NCBI RefSeq assembly: GCF_030027245.1
Contig: NZ_JASERT010000001.1
Span: forward strand, 2,410,501-2,474,500
Source: Asticcacaulis sp. EMRT-3
GTDB lineage: Bacteria > Pseudomonadota > Alphaproteobacteria > Caulobacterales > Caulobacteraceae
Length of the DNA: 64,000 nucleotides
Direction of reading: 5' to 3'
Of the stretch, positions 1 through 8,458 are shown piece by piece. The translations under genes were made by a program, and so were the position numbers. Below the pieces are notes generated by a model. The model searched no databases and was not told the origin of the DNA. It saw only the letters and a program-made list of their open reading frames with translations. The stretch's first letter is position 1. Each line of letters opens with the position of its first letter.

Positions 1-923
1 GCGCCCCCACTATGGCCGAAGAATATTATTCGGCCACCAATGTGTCGCCCACCTCGGCCTTCGTGCAGTTGCCGCCCAATTCGAACGCGGCCAAACTGCT
101 TGGCGTTGACGGGCTGAAGCCCGAAAAATCGACCAATTACAGCCTGGGCCTCGTCCTGCACCCCACGGCCAAGCTGTCGATGACGGTGGATGCCTACCAG
201 ATCGACATCGATGACCGCATCATTGGTTCGGGTTCGATCTATGGGTCGGGCGCTCCGGCAGGCGTGCCCAACCTGTCTGAGGTGACCGCCGCCATCGAGG
301 CCAATGGCAATGTGCTCGATTCGAGCGTGGCCTCCACCGGCGTCAACATGTTCCTCAATGGTGCCGACACCACCACCAAGGGCGTGGACGTGGTTCTGTC
401 CTATCCCACCAGCTTTGGCCATTTTGGCCACGTCGACTGGTCTTTGTCGGGCACCTATGTCTCGACTGAGGTGAAAAAATATCTCGACGCCTCATCCTTG
501 CTGCCTGCCGCCCTGCTGTTCGACTCCACCGTCACCACGCGCCTTGAAAAGCAGTCGCCAACGACGCGGGTGATCGGCAGCGCCCTGTGGAAGATCAAGA
601 AGCTGACCGTCAGCCTCAAGGAAACCTATTATTCCAAGACTTCGTCGGTGACGCTGGGACCGAAATCGGGCACGCCGTTCGTTTCCGAGGTTGAACCGGC
701 CATCCTGACCGATCTCGACATCAGCTACAGGCTGCCAAAGGGTCTGGGCGTGTCGATCGGGGCGAACAATCTGTTCAATCACTATCCTGAAAAGATCAAT
801 CCCGGCCTGATGGCCGAATATGAGGCGCTCGGTTACTCGACGGCGGTGTCTCAATACCAGAGCTACTCGCCGTTCGGGTTTAACGGCGGCTATTACTACG
901 CCAAGCTCACCTACAGCTTCTGA
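1..923 (+). CDS. TonB-dependent receptor, C-terminal part (5' end outside window)
   Basis: This is the carboxy-terminal portion of an outer-membrane TonB-dependent receptor, which uses TonB energy to import a ligand. The reading frame is already open at the window edge (bases 3-11 read A-P-T), so the first in-frame ATG at 12 is internal and not a start. The segment begins at the conserved barrel motif around APTMAEEYYSATNVSP, contains the late-barrel motif IGANNLFNHYPEKIN and ends in a terminal aromatic (KLTYSF), as outer-membrane barrels do. It aligns along its whole length with the receptor at 4075-6846, so the two are paralogues flanking the amine oxidase genes. RidA starts 91 bp downstream on the same strand, so an operon is likely. 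The ligand cannot be told from sequence. Confidence 0.88.
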   Translation, partial: APTMAEEYYSATNVSPTSAFVQLPPNSNAAKLLGVDGLKPEKSTNYSLGLVLHPTAKLSMTVDAYQIDIDDRIIGSGSIYGSGAPAGVPNLSEVTAAIEANGNVLDSSVASTGVNMFLNGADTTTKGVDVVLSYPTSFGHFGHVDWSLSGTYVSTEVKKYLDASSLLPAALLFDSTVTTRLEKQSPTTRVIGSALWKIKKLTVSLKETYYSKTSSVTLGPKSGTPFVSEVEPAILTDLDISYRLPKGLGVSIGANNLFNHYPEKINPGLMAEYEALGYSTAVSQYQSYSPFGFNGGYYYAKLTYSF

Positions 924-1014
924 TGTTACGGGGCGCGGCGGTTTCCAAAACTGCCGCGCCCCGATGCGTTTCAATTCCAGTGTTCATAAGCACACCGCAA
1001 GGAGATAGAAGTCC

Positions 1015-1533
1015 ATGATCCATAAAGCATCCAAGGCGATTGCTCTCGTTGGTTTCGCCAGCCTGCTCGCGGCCCCCGCCTTCGCCCAGACGGCTCCCGC
1101 CGCCATTTCGCGTCTCTATGCCAAGCCCGACGCCTTTCTGGCCACCAGCGCCGCCGTGCCCGATGGTTACAAGATCATCTATCTGAGCGGCCAGCTCGCC
1201 GATGTTGCCGATCCTGCCGCGCCTAAGGGCACGGTGGCTGCCTATGGCGACACCGAAACCCAGACGGAATCGGTGCTGAACAAGCTCGACGCCGCGCTTC
1301 AGGCGCAAGGCGCCACCATGAATGATGTCGTCAATATGCACGTCTATCTGGCCGGTGACCCCAATATGGGCGGCAAGATGGATTTCGCCGGCATGATGAA
1401 GGCGTATTTGCGCCACTTCGGCACGGCCACAACCCCCAACCGGCCGACGCGCGCCGCCTTTCAGGTGGCCAATCTGGCCGCGCCCGGCTTCCTCGTCGAG
1501 ATCGAGGTCGTGGCGGCAGTGCCCCAGAAATAA
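1015..1533 (+). CDS. Exported RidA/YjgF/UK114-family protein
   Basis: RidA proteins hydrolyse reactive enamine/imine intermediates made when amino acids or amines are oxidised or dehydrated. The 172-residue product begins with a Sec signal peptide (about residues 1-25, ending APAFAQ), so it should act in the periplasm, unlike cytosolic RidA. The domain follows with the characteristic carboxy end PTRAAFQVANLAAPG then VEIEVVA; Arg146 and Glu162/Glu164 match the substrate-carboxylate Arg and C-terminal Glu of active RidA. AAGGAG at 1000-1005 supports the ATG. It sits 66 bp upstream of the flavin amine oxidase, whose imine product is the natural RidA substrate. Family assignment is firm; the activity is inferred. 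Confidence 0.88.
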   Translation: MIHKASKAIALVGFASLLAAPAFAQTAPAAISRLYAKPDAFLATSAAVPDGYKIIYLSGQLADVADPAAPKGTVAAYGDTETQTESVLNKLDAALQAQGATMNDVVNMHVYLAGDPNMGGKMDFAGMMKAYLRHFGTATTPNRPTRAAFQVANLAAPGFLVEIEVVAAVPQK

Positions 1534-1599
1534 GTGATTTCACGCGGGCGCAGAGGTTCGCGCCTGCTTTCAGCCCTCACAATACATAAAGCCAACATC

Positions 1600-3192
1600 A
1601 TGACCGAAAACACATATCGTCCGCTCGTTTCGCGCCGTCGCTTCATTGAAACCGTCGCCGCCTTCGCCGGCACCGCCACGATGGCGGCGGGCCTCGCCTC
1701 CTGGGGTGTGGCCACCGCCTCGGCCACCAAGACCCCGCCCAGCCTCAAAGGTTCCGGCACCGGCAAGAAGGTGGTCATTCTGGGTGGCGGCTGGGCCGGG
1801 CTCGTCTCGTGCTACGAACTGAGCCAGCAGGGCTATGACTGCGTGATCATCGAGGCCAACCCCTATATCGGCGGCCGCGCCCAGACCGCGCGCAACGGCA
1901 CCAAGGTGCAGCAACTGGGCAAGGATCCGCTCGAATGCACCTTCGCCGAGGGCGAATACCTCAATTACGGCCCGTGGCGCATTCCGTTCAACCACTATTC
2001 CACCCTCTACTATACCCGCCTGTTCGGCATTCCCGTCGAAACCATGGTCAATCAGAACGACGCCGCCTTCGTCTATTCGTCCACCGGCCCGATGGCGGGC
2101 AAGCGCGTGCGCCAGTTCGAGATCAAGGCCGATGTGCGCGGCTATACGGACGAGCTGATGTGCAAGCTGGCCGCCAGCGGTCAGCTCGACGGCTATCTGA
2201 GCAAGGATGACGAGGAAAAGTTCGTCGAATATCTGATCAGCGAAGGCTATCTGAAGCGCGATTCCAAAACCTATGAAGGCACGACCGGACGCGGCTTTGA
2301 TGTCAATCCGGGCGCGGGCCTTGTTCCCGGCCCCGGCGTGCCGTCCAAGCCCTTCAGCTTCTCCGATGTGCTCAATTCCAACATGTGGCAATCGGTCAAG
2401 TCGGTCGGCGAATTCGAGCAGCAGAACACCATGCTGGAGCCGGTGGGCGGCATGGATCGCACGCCGAAAACCTTCGCCAAATATATCGGCGACAAGATTC
2501 GCATGAGCTGTCAGGTCGAGAAGATCGACCAGAACGCCAAGGGCGTCACGGTCAACTATCTCGACAAGGTGACCGGTGCGCACGAAAGCGTTTCGGGCGA
2601 TTACTGCATCTGCACCATCCCCATTTCGGTGCTGAAGAATATCGACGCCAACTTCTCCAAGCCCTTCAAGGCGGCGATGGATCAGGTCGCCTATGCGGCG
2701 GTCGGCAAGATCGGCCTGCAAATGAAGCGCCGCTTCTGGGAAGAGGATGACGGCGTCTATGGTGGCCATGTCTATACCGATAATGAGTTCGGCCTCCTCT
2801 CCCTGCCCTCCTATAATCTGATGGGCAAGACCGGCACCATCCTCGGTGGTTATCTGCACGGCGCCACCGGCATCAAATATTCGGCCATGTCCTATAAGGA
2901 TCAGTTCGACGCTGCCTTGGCCAATGGCGCTCTGGTCTGGCCGAAGACCATGACCGATGAATTCGCGTCCGGCTTCTCCTATTACTGGCACCTCGACCCG
3001 CATAATCTCGGCGGCTGGGCCGAATGGAGCGAAGACGCCCGCAAGACCGCCTATCCGGTTCTGCTGGAGCCCGATAACCGCATCTATCTGGCCGGGGAAC
3101 ACCTGTCCTATCTCGGTGGCTGGCAGGCAGGCGCGATCGAATCGGCCTGGCAGCAGATCGAAAAACTGCACCTGCGCGCCAGCGCTGCCTGA
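1600..3192 (+). CDS. Tat-exported flavin amine oxidase family protein
   Basis: This is a FAD-dependent amine/amino-acid oxidase-fold protein of 530 residues. I chose ATG 1600 because it places a twin-arginine signal (S11-R-R-R-F15, then a hydrophobic stretch) at the amino end; the frame is open back to 1534 but that extension looks non-native. The dinucleotide-binding motif is VVILGGGWAGL (GGGWAG at about 62-67), followed by the acidic end of strand 2 (IIEAN) and GGRAQ. The carboxy end has the FAD motif IYLAGEHLSYLGGWQAGAIE. Tat export implies folding with FAD in the cytoplasm and action in the periplasm. RidA lies upstream and cytochrome c 33 bp downstream, suggesting a dehydrogenase that donates electrons to cytochrome c. 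The substrate is unknown. Confidence 0.88.
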   Translation: MTENTYRPLVSRRRFIETVAAFAGTATMAAGLASWGVATASATKTPPSLKGSGTGKKVVILGGGWAGLVSCYELSQQGYDCVIIEANPYIGGRAQTARNGTKVQQLGKDPLECTFAEGEYLNYGPWRIPFNHYSTLYYTRLFGIPVETMVNQNDAAFVYSSTGPMAGKRVRQFEIKADVRGYTDELMCKLAASGQLDGYLSKDDEEKFVEYLISEGYLKRDSKTYEGTTGRGFDVNPGAGLVPGPGVPSKPFSFSDVLNSNMWQSVKSVGEFEQQNTMLEPVGGMDRTPKTFAKYIGDKIRMSCQVEKIDQNAKGVTVNYLDKVTGAHESVSGDYCICTIPISVLKNIDANFSKPFKAAMDQVAYAAVGKIGLQMKRRFWEEDDGVYGGHVYTDNEFGLLSLPSYNLMGKTGTILGGYLHGATGIKYSAMSYKDQFDAALANGALVWPKTMTDEFASGFSYYWHLDPHNLGGWAEWSEDARKTAYPVLLEPDNRIYLAGEHLSYLGGWQAGAIESAWQQIEKLHLRASAA

Positions 3193-3225
3193 TCCGTATC
3201 TGTTCCTTTTTCCAAGAGACTGCAC

Positions 3226-3639
3226 ATGACATCTATCCTCAATACCAAGTGCGCCACCCGTGTGGTGATCGGTCTGGCTCTGGCGGGCGCCCTCAGCGCC
3301 GCTCAGGCTCAGGCCATACCGGACGGCCATAGACTGTTCGTACAAAACTGCTCGGCCTGCCATCAGGTGACCGGCAAAGGCATACCGGGTGCATTTCCGG
3401 CGCTGGCTGGTGACAAGTTCGTGCTGAACGCCAGGGACGATGTGATCATCCGTACCGTCCTGCAAGGCCGGGCCGGTATGCCCGCCTTCGCGGCCAGCCT
3501 GGATGACAACACGCTGGCCGCCATCCTGACCTATGTGCGCTCGGCCTGGGGCAATAAGGCACCCGCCGTCAAACCGGCCTCGGTGGCGCGCATCCGCAAA
3601 ACCGTCAGCACCGGCGGCAGCAGCCCTATCCATAACTGA
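3226..3639 (+). CDS. Periplasmic c-type cytochrome (class I)
   Basis: This 137-residue protein has a Sec signal (about residues 1-30, ending AAQAQA), one haem-binding motif CSACH (Cys42, Cys45, His46) and a likely distal ligand Met85 in GMPAF. The arrangement is that of a small class I monohaem cytochrome c. About 40 residues after the Met ligand form an Ala/Pro/Ser-rich tail. It follows the flavin oxidase by 33 bp and is closed by a strong terminator, so it is the last gene of the operon. The natural inference is that it takes electrons from the exported flavoenzyme and passes them to the respiratory chain. Confidence 0.9.
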   Translation: MTSILNTKCATRVVIGLALAGALSAAQAQAIPDGHRLFVQNCSACHQVTGKGIPGAFPALAGDKFVLNARDDVIIRTVLQGRAGMPAFAASLDDNTLAAILTYVRSAWGNKAPAVKPASVARIRKTVSTGGSSPIHN

Positions 3640-3683
3640 TACAGGGAGACGCGAAACAGAGATCTCATACTGGCGATTGCCAG

Positions 3684-3718
3684 GCCCCGGCGTGAAGCGT
3701 CGCCGGGGCTTCTTTTTC
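3684..3718 (+). terminator. Rho-independent terminator after the cytochrome gene
   Basis: A perfect 9-bp GC stem (GCCCCGGCG at 3684-3692 with CGCCGGGGC at 3701-3709), an 8-nt loop and a downstream T-rich tract (TTCTTTTTC). It lies 45 bp after the cytochrome stop and closes the RidA/oxidase/cytochrome operon. Confidence 0.85.
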
Positions 3719-4074
3719 ATATCTGCCGCAACGCACCATTCACATGACCGTGATCCGCAGGCCGGGGCCTGCGGTCATGAAGACGTGTGGTTATAACAGA
3801 TAATGCATTGTTATTACGTAATTTTATGGTTGCGTATAGCCAATGTGACGCGAGGAAAGCCAGGCGGAAGGGCGCAGCCTTTCACGCCACAATGTTACAT
3901 ATTCAACCATCGTGTCTTTCGCGTGTGCGAGATACGTGCCTATCCTGAACTTTTGACCGGAACTTTTAACCTGTCAGGCAGTCGCCGGAAGGCAGATTTA
4001 AGGAAAAGGCCCATGCAGGTCTTGCGACGCCCGTTCATACCGGCCCGGCTCCCGGCGGGAAGCTGTGAGGCGCT
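3719..4074. other. Intergenic region upstream of the STN TonB receptor
   Basis: About 355 bp without a credible gene. It is AT-richer than its surroundings (especially 3790-3840). The notable element is a direct repeat GAACTTTTRACC at 3947-3958 and 3960-3971, spaced 13 bp. The second copy reads GGAACTTTT and could be an ECF sigma -35 element, with GTC at 3981-3983 as a possible partner. Nothing else stands out. Confidence 0.4.
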
Positions 4075-6846
4075 ATGGTAGGCTGGCCGGGGATGAAGGT
4101 GTTGAAACCGCCTGCGGGCCAGCCGTCCTACCGGCCCGGCCCAGAGCTGCGCCTTCGTCTCTGTGTCCTGCTGTTCTGCCTGTTGGCCGTCAGCGCCTTC
4201 TTCGTCACCCGCGCCCTGGCCGATGGCGCACGCCTTGGCTACGCCATAGCTGCAAGGCCGCTGGCCCAGGCCCTGCTGGAGATTTCGCGCACCGGCGGCA
4301 TTGTCGTGGTGGCCCCTTCCGATCTGGTGGCCGGAAAGACCTCCCATGCACTGACGGGCACCTATACACCGCAGGAGGCGCTGGCCCTTGTGCTGACCGG
4401 CACGGGCCTGAGCGCCCGCCGGGTATCGGCCAGCAGTTTCGTGCTGATACCTGCGGCGCGCAAAATTCCGGTGGCGCGCAAGCCGCAAGCCCTTGATACG
4501 GCGCGCCCTACCGAGGTGGTTGTCACCGCCAGCCGTGATCTGGCCACGCCGCGCTCCGGCGGCATCCTGTCGCGCGACACTCTCTCTGGTGAGCATCTGG
4601 CCTTTTTCGGGACGGGCGACCTGCCGCAGGCCCTGACCCAGGCCATACCGGCCATCGCCATGCAGGCCTATGGCCGCGACGCCGCCAACAATACCCCCTC
4701 GATCCGCCTGCGTGATCTCAGCCCCAACGACACCCTGACTCTGGTCAATGGCAAGCGCAGGCACGGCACTTCCAGCCTGTCGGTGATCGCCGGGCCGTTT
4801 CAGGGCGGGGCCAGCGCCGATGTCCGCATGATACCGGTCAATCTGATCGATCATGTCGAGGTCGTCACGGATGAGCTGAGCGCCGGCTATGGCAGCGACG
4901 CCATAGCGGGGGTCGTCAATATTGTGCTGAAATCGCATCAGGGCGGTGGTGCGGTCACCACCACGACCGGCGGCTATTTCGACAGCGGCGGCCAGACCGT
5001 CGATGTGGCGGCCAATATGGGCGTCGTCAGCTCACCGACCGCTTTTTTGCAGGTCAGTCTGCAATCGAAATATCACGGCTATAGCCAGCGCGGAGCCGTC
5101 GATCCGCGCGTTCTGGCCTATCCCGGACTGACGGCGGCCAAAAACTATCCCTATCTCAATACGGTGTTCGGCGATGGCGCCTATCGCCTCAATGTGTTCG
5201 GCTTCAATGCCGGACGCGATCTGGGCGACCACTGGCAGGTCTATGGCTTCGGCATGGTCGGGCTGAAAACGGCCGCCTCGCGCGAAAACTGGCGCGCCCC
5301 CGACCGCCTGCCCGACCTCTATCCGCAAGGCTTCACTCCGCATGAAGCGGTCAGGGAAAACGACAGCGATTTCACCCTGGGCCTGCGCGGTCAGGTGCGT
5401 GACTGGAGTGTCGATGCCGCCTTCAGTCACGGTGCCGACCATCAGGACATCAGCAATTACGGCAGCGCCAATATTTCGCTCTATCAGGATACGGGCAGCA
5501 CGCCGACGCGCTTTAATATCGGTGATTTCGCCCGTGACCAGTCCGTGGTCAATCTCGATGTCCACCGCGCGTTTCAGATCACGCCCGCCCGCAGGCTGAG
5601 TCTGGCCTTCGGGATCGAAGACCGGCTGGAAAACTATGCCATCGGGGCGGGCGATTACGCCGCGACCTATAAGGAGGGCGCGCAGGGCTTTCCCGGTTTC
5701 TCAGCCCAGGATGCGGGCCATTATCGCCGCCGCGACGAAGCCGCCTATATCGAACTTGGGCTGGATGACGGGCCGCTGAAGATCACGGGCGGCGGGCGCA
5801 TCGTCCATGTCAGCGGCTTTGGCTCCGCCCTGATCGGCCGAATGTCGGCGCATCTGGCGCTCACACCGGTTGTGGCCGTGCGGATGGCCCTTTCCAATGG
5901 CTGGCGCGCCCCGACGCTTGCCGAATCCTACTATTCCGCCACCAATGTCAGCCCCAGCGCCGCCGCCCTGCAACTGCCGCCGTCTTCCGCTGCCGTGCGC
6001 GCACTCGGCTTAAGCCCGCTCGTTCCCGAAACATCGCGCAATGCCAGCCTCGGTCTGAGCCTGCATCCCGCCCGCAACCTGAATATATCCCTGAGCGGCT
6101 ACCAGATCGATATTCATAACCGCATCGTCGGCAGCGGCACGCTTTATGGCTTTGGCAATCCCGATGGCCGCAACGCCCCGGCCATCCTTGATGCGATAGC
6201 GGCGCGCGGCGTCGTGCTTGATCCCGGCATCACCAAGGCGAGCTTGAGCGTTTTCACCAATGGTCTGGATACGCGCACCCGCGGGCTGGAGATGCTGGCC
6301 AATATGGCATGGGCCGCGCAGGGCTGGCGCGTACGTATGTCGCTCAGCGGCAATGCCAGCCTGACGCGCGTCAGCCATATCCGCGTCACACCCGCCTCGC
6401 TGCAACCGCAAAGCCTGTTCGATCCCTTCACCCTGTCCAATCTGGAAGACGCCTCGCCCGCCTATCGCTGGATTCTCGACACCCAGATCGTGCGCAATCC
6501 GTGGATGTTCGACCTGCGCGCCACCCTCAATGGCCACGCCGCCACCACGCTTGAAAGCAATCCCTATACCGAAGGCGGCGTCAGTTATCCGGCGGAATGG
6601 ATTCGCTCGGTCATCCATCCGCATGTCGTCTTCGATGTCGAGGCGAGCTACAGGCTGAACGCACGGGTCAGCCTGTATGTCGGGGCCGATAATATCTTCA
6701 ACCTCTATCCCGAAAAAATCGATGCGCGCCTGTTGCACAGCTACGTCGCGAGCCAATCGAATCTGGCGGTTTATCAATACGCCACCTGGTCGGCCTTCGG
6801 CATCAATGGCGGCTATTATTACACCCGGCTGAAGGTGGATTTTTAG
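4075..6846 (+). CDS. FecA-type TonB-dependent receptor with STN signalling domain
   Basis: This is a full-length outer-membrane TonB receptor of 923 residues. After a signal/membrane segment (about residues 24-50) comes a secretin/TonB short N-terminal (STN) domain (about 52-125), the kind that signals through a FecR-like anti-sigma factor. A TonB-box-like TEVVVTASRD lies near 143, then the plug (NGKRRHG, GYGSDAIAGVVNIV) and a barrel ending in RLKVDF. The start is uncertain: ATG 4075 has GAGG 4 bp upstream, and ATG 4093 is an alternative. No fecI/fecR pair is in the window. It is paralogous to the receptor truncated at position 1, and the halogenase-like gene follows 69 bp downstream, a common pairing in Caulobacterales, Sphingomonadales and Xanthomonadales. 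Confidence 0.9.
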   Translation: MVGWPGMKVLKPPAGQPSYRPGPELRLRLCVLLFCLLAVSAFFVTRALADGARLGYAIAARPLAQALLEISRTGGIVVVAPSDLVAGKTSHALTGTYTPQEALALVLTGTGLSARRVSASSFVLIPAARKIPVARKPQALDTARPTEVVVTASRDLATPRSGGILSRDTLSGEHLAFFGTGDLPQALTQAIPAIAMQAYGRDAANNTPSIRLRDLSPNDTLTLVNGKRRHGTSSLSVIAGPFQGGASADVRMIPVNLIDHVEVVTDELSAGYGSDAIAGVVNIVLKSHQGGGAVTTTTGGYFDSGGQTVDVAANMGVVSSPTAFLQVSLQSKYHGYSQRGAVDPRVLAYPGLTAAKNYPYLNTVFGDGAYRLNVFGFNAGRDLGDHWQVYGFGMVGLKTAASRENWRAPDRLPDLYPQGFTPHEAVRENDSDFTLGLRGQVRDWSVDAAFSHGADHQDISNYGSANISLYQDTGSTPTRFNIGDFARDQSVVNLDVHRAFQITPARRLSLAFGIEDRLENYAIGAGDYAATYKEGAQGFPGFSAQDAGHYRRRDEAAYIELGLDDGPLKITGGGRIVHVSGFGSALIGRMSAHLALTPVVAVRMALSNGWRAPTLAESYYSATNVSPSAAALQLPPSSAAVRALGLSPLVPETSRNASLGLSLHPARNLNISLSGYQIDIHNRIVGSGTLYGFGNPDGRNAPAILDAIAARGVVLDPGITKASLSVFTNGLDTRTRGLEMLANMAWAAQGWRVRMSLSGNASLTRVSHIRVTPASLQPQSLFDPFTLSNLEDASPAYRWILDTQIVRNPWMFDLRATLNGHAATTLESNPYTEGGVSYPAEWIRSVIHPHVVFDVEASYRLNARVSLYVGADNIFNLYPEKIDARLLHSYVASQSNLAVYQYATWSAFGINGGYYYTRLKVDF

Positions 6847-6915
6847 AGCCCCGCGTCACCGCCATTGACGTTGCGCCAACGGGGTCGCTAAAGACATGGG
6901 CAAGGGAGTCTTCTC

Positions 6916-8454
6916 ATGCGCAACCTGCTGATCCTTGGCGGCGGCACGGCCGGCTGGCTGACAGCCGCCTGTCTGGCGCGTCACTTCGACGCCGCCATGA
7001 TGGGGCCCGTGCGAATCACCCTGATCGAATCGCCCGCCATCGCCACGGTGGGGGTTGGCGAAGGCACCTTTCCTACCTTGCGCAATACGCTGCGCACGCT
7101 CGGCATCGACGAGGCCGCCTTCATGCGCGACACCTCGGCCACCTTCAAGCAGGGCATCCGCTTCAACGACTGGGTGCACACGCCCGAAAATGGCCGTCAC
7201 GAACACTATTTCCACCCGTTTGAAGCGCCCTGTTACGCCGAAGGGGCGGCGCTCCTGCCCTACTGGCTGCGCATGGATCCGGCCACACGCCCGCCCTTTG
7301 CCGAGGCCATGACCTTCCAGAAGCGCGTGGCCGAGGCGCGGCGCGGCCCCAAGCGCCCGCACGAAGGCGCGTTTTCGGGGCCGCTCAGCTATGCCTACCA
7401 TCTCGATGCGGCCCGGCTCAATGCGGTTCTGGCCGAGCGCGCGCGCCAGCTTGGCGTGCGCCATATCGAAGACACACTGACCGGCGTGGTGCGCGATGAA
7501 AACGGCGGCATCGCTCATATTGTGACCGAAGCCCACGGCCACCATACTGCCGACCTCTATATCGATTGCACGGGCTTCCGCGCCGAACTGATCGGCAAGG
7601 CCCTGCGCGCGCCGTTTCACAACGTGCGTGACATCCTGTTCGCCAACCGGGCCGTGAGCTGCCGTGTGCCCTATCCGCGTCCGGGCGCGCCGCTCGAAAG
7701 CTATACGGTGGCCACCGCCCATGCTGCGGGCTGGAGCTGGGACATCGGGCTGGAACAGGGCCGTGGCGCGGGCTATGTCTATTCCGCCGACCACTGTAGT
7801 GATGAAGACGCCGAGACCCTGCTGCGCAGCCATATCGGCGCCGGTGCCGACATCGAGACGCGCATCACCCGCTTCGAGCCGGGCTGGCGCACCACGCCGT
7901 GGGTCGGTAACTGCGTGGCCGTGGGCCTGTCGGGCGGTTTCGTCGAGCCGCTGGAGGCCACCGGCATCGTCCTGATCGAGCTGGCCGCCAGTATGATCGC
8001 CGAAATGCTGCCCGCCGCCGGGCCGGTTCATGCACCGGCGGCGCGCTTCAATATGCTGATGAATGAACGCTATGAAAATATCGTCCATTTCCTGAAGCTG
8101 CACTATGTTCTGAGCCAGCGCAACGAGCCCTTCTGGCGCGACAACCGCGACCCGGCCAGCCTTCCCGCAGGGCTGACTGAGCGGCTCGATCAGTGGCGTT
8201 ACCGCCCGCCCGGCCGTTTCGATTTCCGCCTCGACACCGAAACCTTTGCCTGGTTCAACTATCAGTATATTCTGTACGGCATGGGCTTCCAGACCGATGT
8301 GTCAGGCGCTGATAACGGCCCTGTGTCGTCGGCGGAGGCCGAGCGGATGCTTAAGCGCATCCGGCAGTTCGGCGAACGCGCCACCCTCGACCTGCCGCCC
8401 CACCGCACCCTGATCGAGCAAATCTATACGCACGGCTTCAGCGAACCGGCTTAA
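6916..8454 (+). CDS. Tryptophan-halogenase-family flavin-dependent enzyme
   Basis: This 512-residue protein belongs to the flavin-dependent tryptophan halogenase family, which uses FADH2, oxygen and halide to form HOCl. Seen here: FAD motif GGGTAGW at 8-14; Lys78 in ATFKQGIRF, matching the catalytic lysine (Lys79 of PrnA); W273-S-W275-D-I277, matching WxWxI(P) but with Gly278 in place of Pro; and E344 in GGFVEPLEATGI, matching the catalytic glutamate. It starts at ATG 6916 with GGGAG about 8 bp upstream. Members beside TonB receptors often have unknown substrates, and halogenase activity has been shown for only a few. It ends 4 bp from the convergent antiporter stop. Confidence 0.85.
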   Translation: MRNLLILGGGTAGWLTAACLARHFDAAMMGPVRITLIESPAIATVGVGEGTFPTLRNTLRTLGIDEAAFMRDTSATFKQGIRFNDWVHTPENGRHEHYFHPFEAPCYAEGAALLPYWLRMDPATRPPFAEAMTFQKRVAEARRGPKRPHEGAFSGPLSYAYHLDAARLNAVLAERARQLGVRHIEDTLTGVVRDENGGIAHIVTEAHGHHTADLYIDCTGFRAELIGKALRAPFHNVRDILFANRAVSCRVPYPRPGAPLESYTVATAHAAGWSWDIGLEQGRGAGYVYSADHCSDEDAETLLRSHIGAGADIETRITRFEPGWRTTPWVGNCVAVGLSGGFVEPLEATGIVLIELAASMIAEMLPAAGPVHAPAARFNMLMNERYENIVHFLKLHYVLSQRNEPFWRDNRDPASLPAGLTERLDQWRYRPPGRFDFRLDTETFAWFNYQYILYGMGFQTDVSGADNGPVSSAEAERMLKRIRQFGERATLDLPPHRTLIEQIYTHGFSEPA

Positions 8455-8458
8455 GGCT

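Noticed and set aside
1570-3720. 716-codon minus-strand frame opposite the amine oxidase
   Set aside because: It is a GC-skew shadow. The plus strand holds clear family motifs and export signals, and the antisense product has no recognisable domain.
3803-4081. 92-codon plus-strand frame before the STN receptor
   Set aside because: No ribosome-binding site, no domain, and it crosses the repeat/promoter region and the receptor start.
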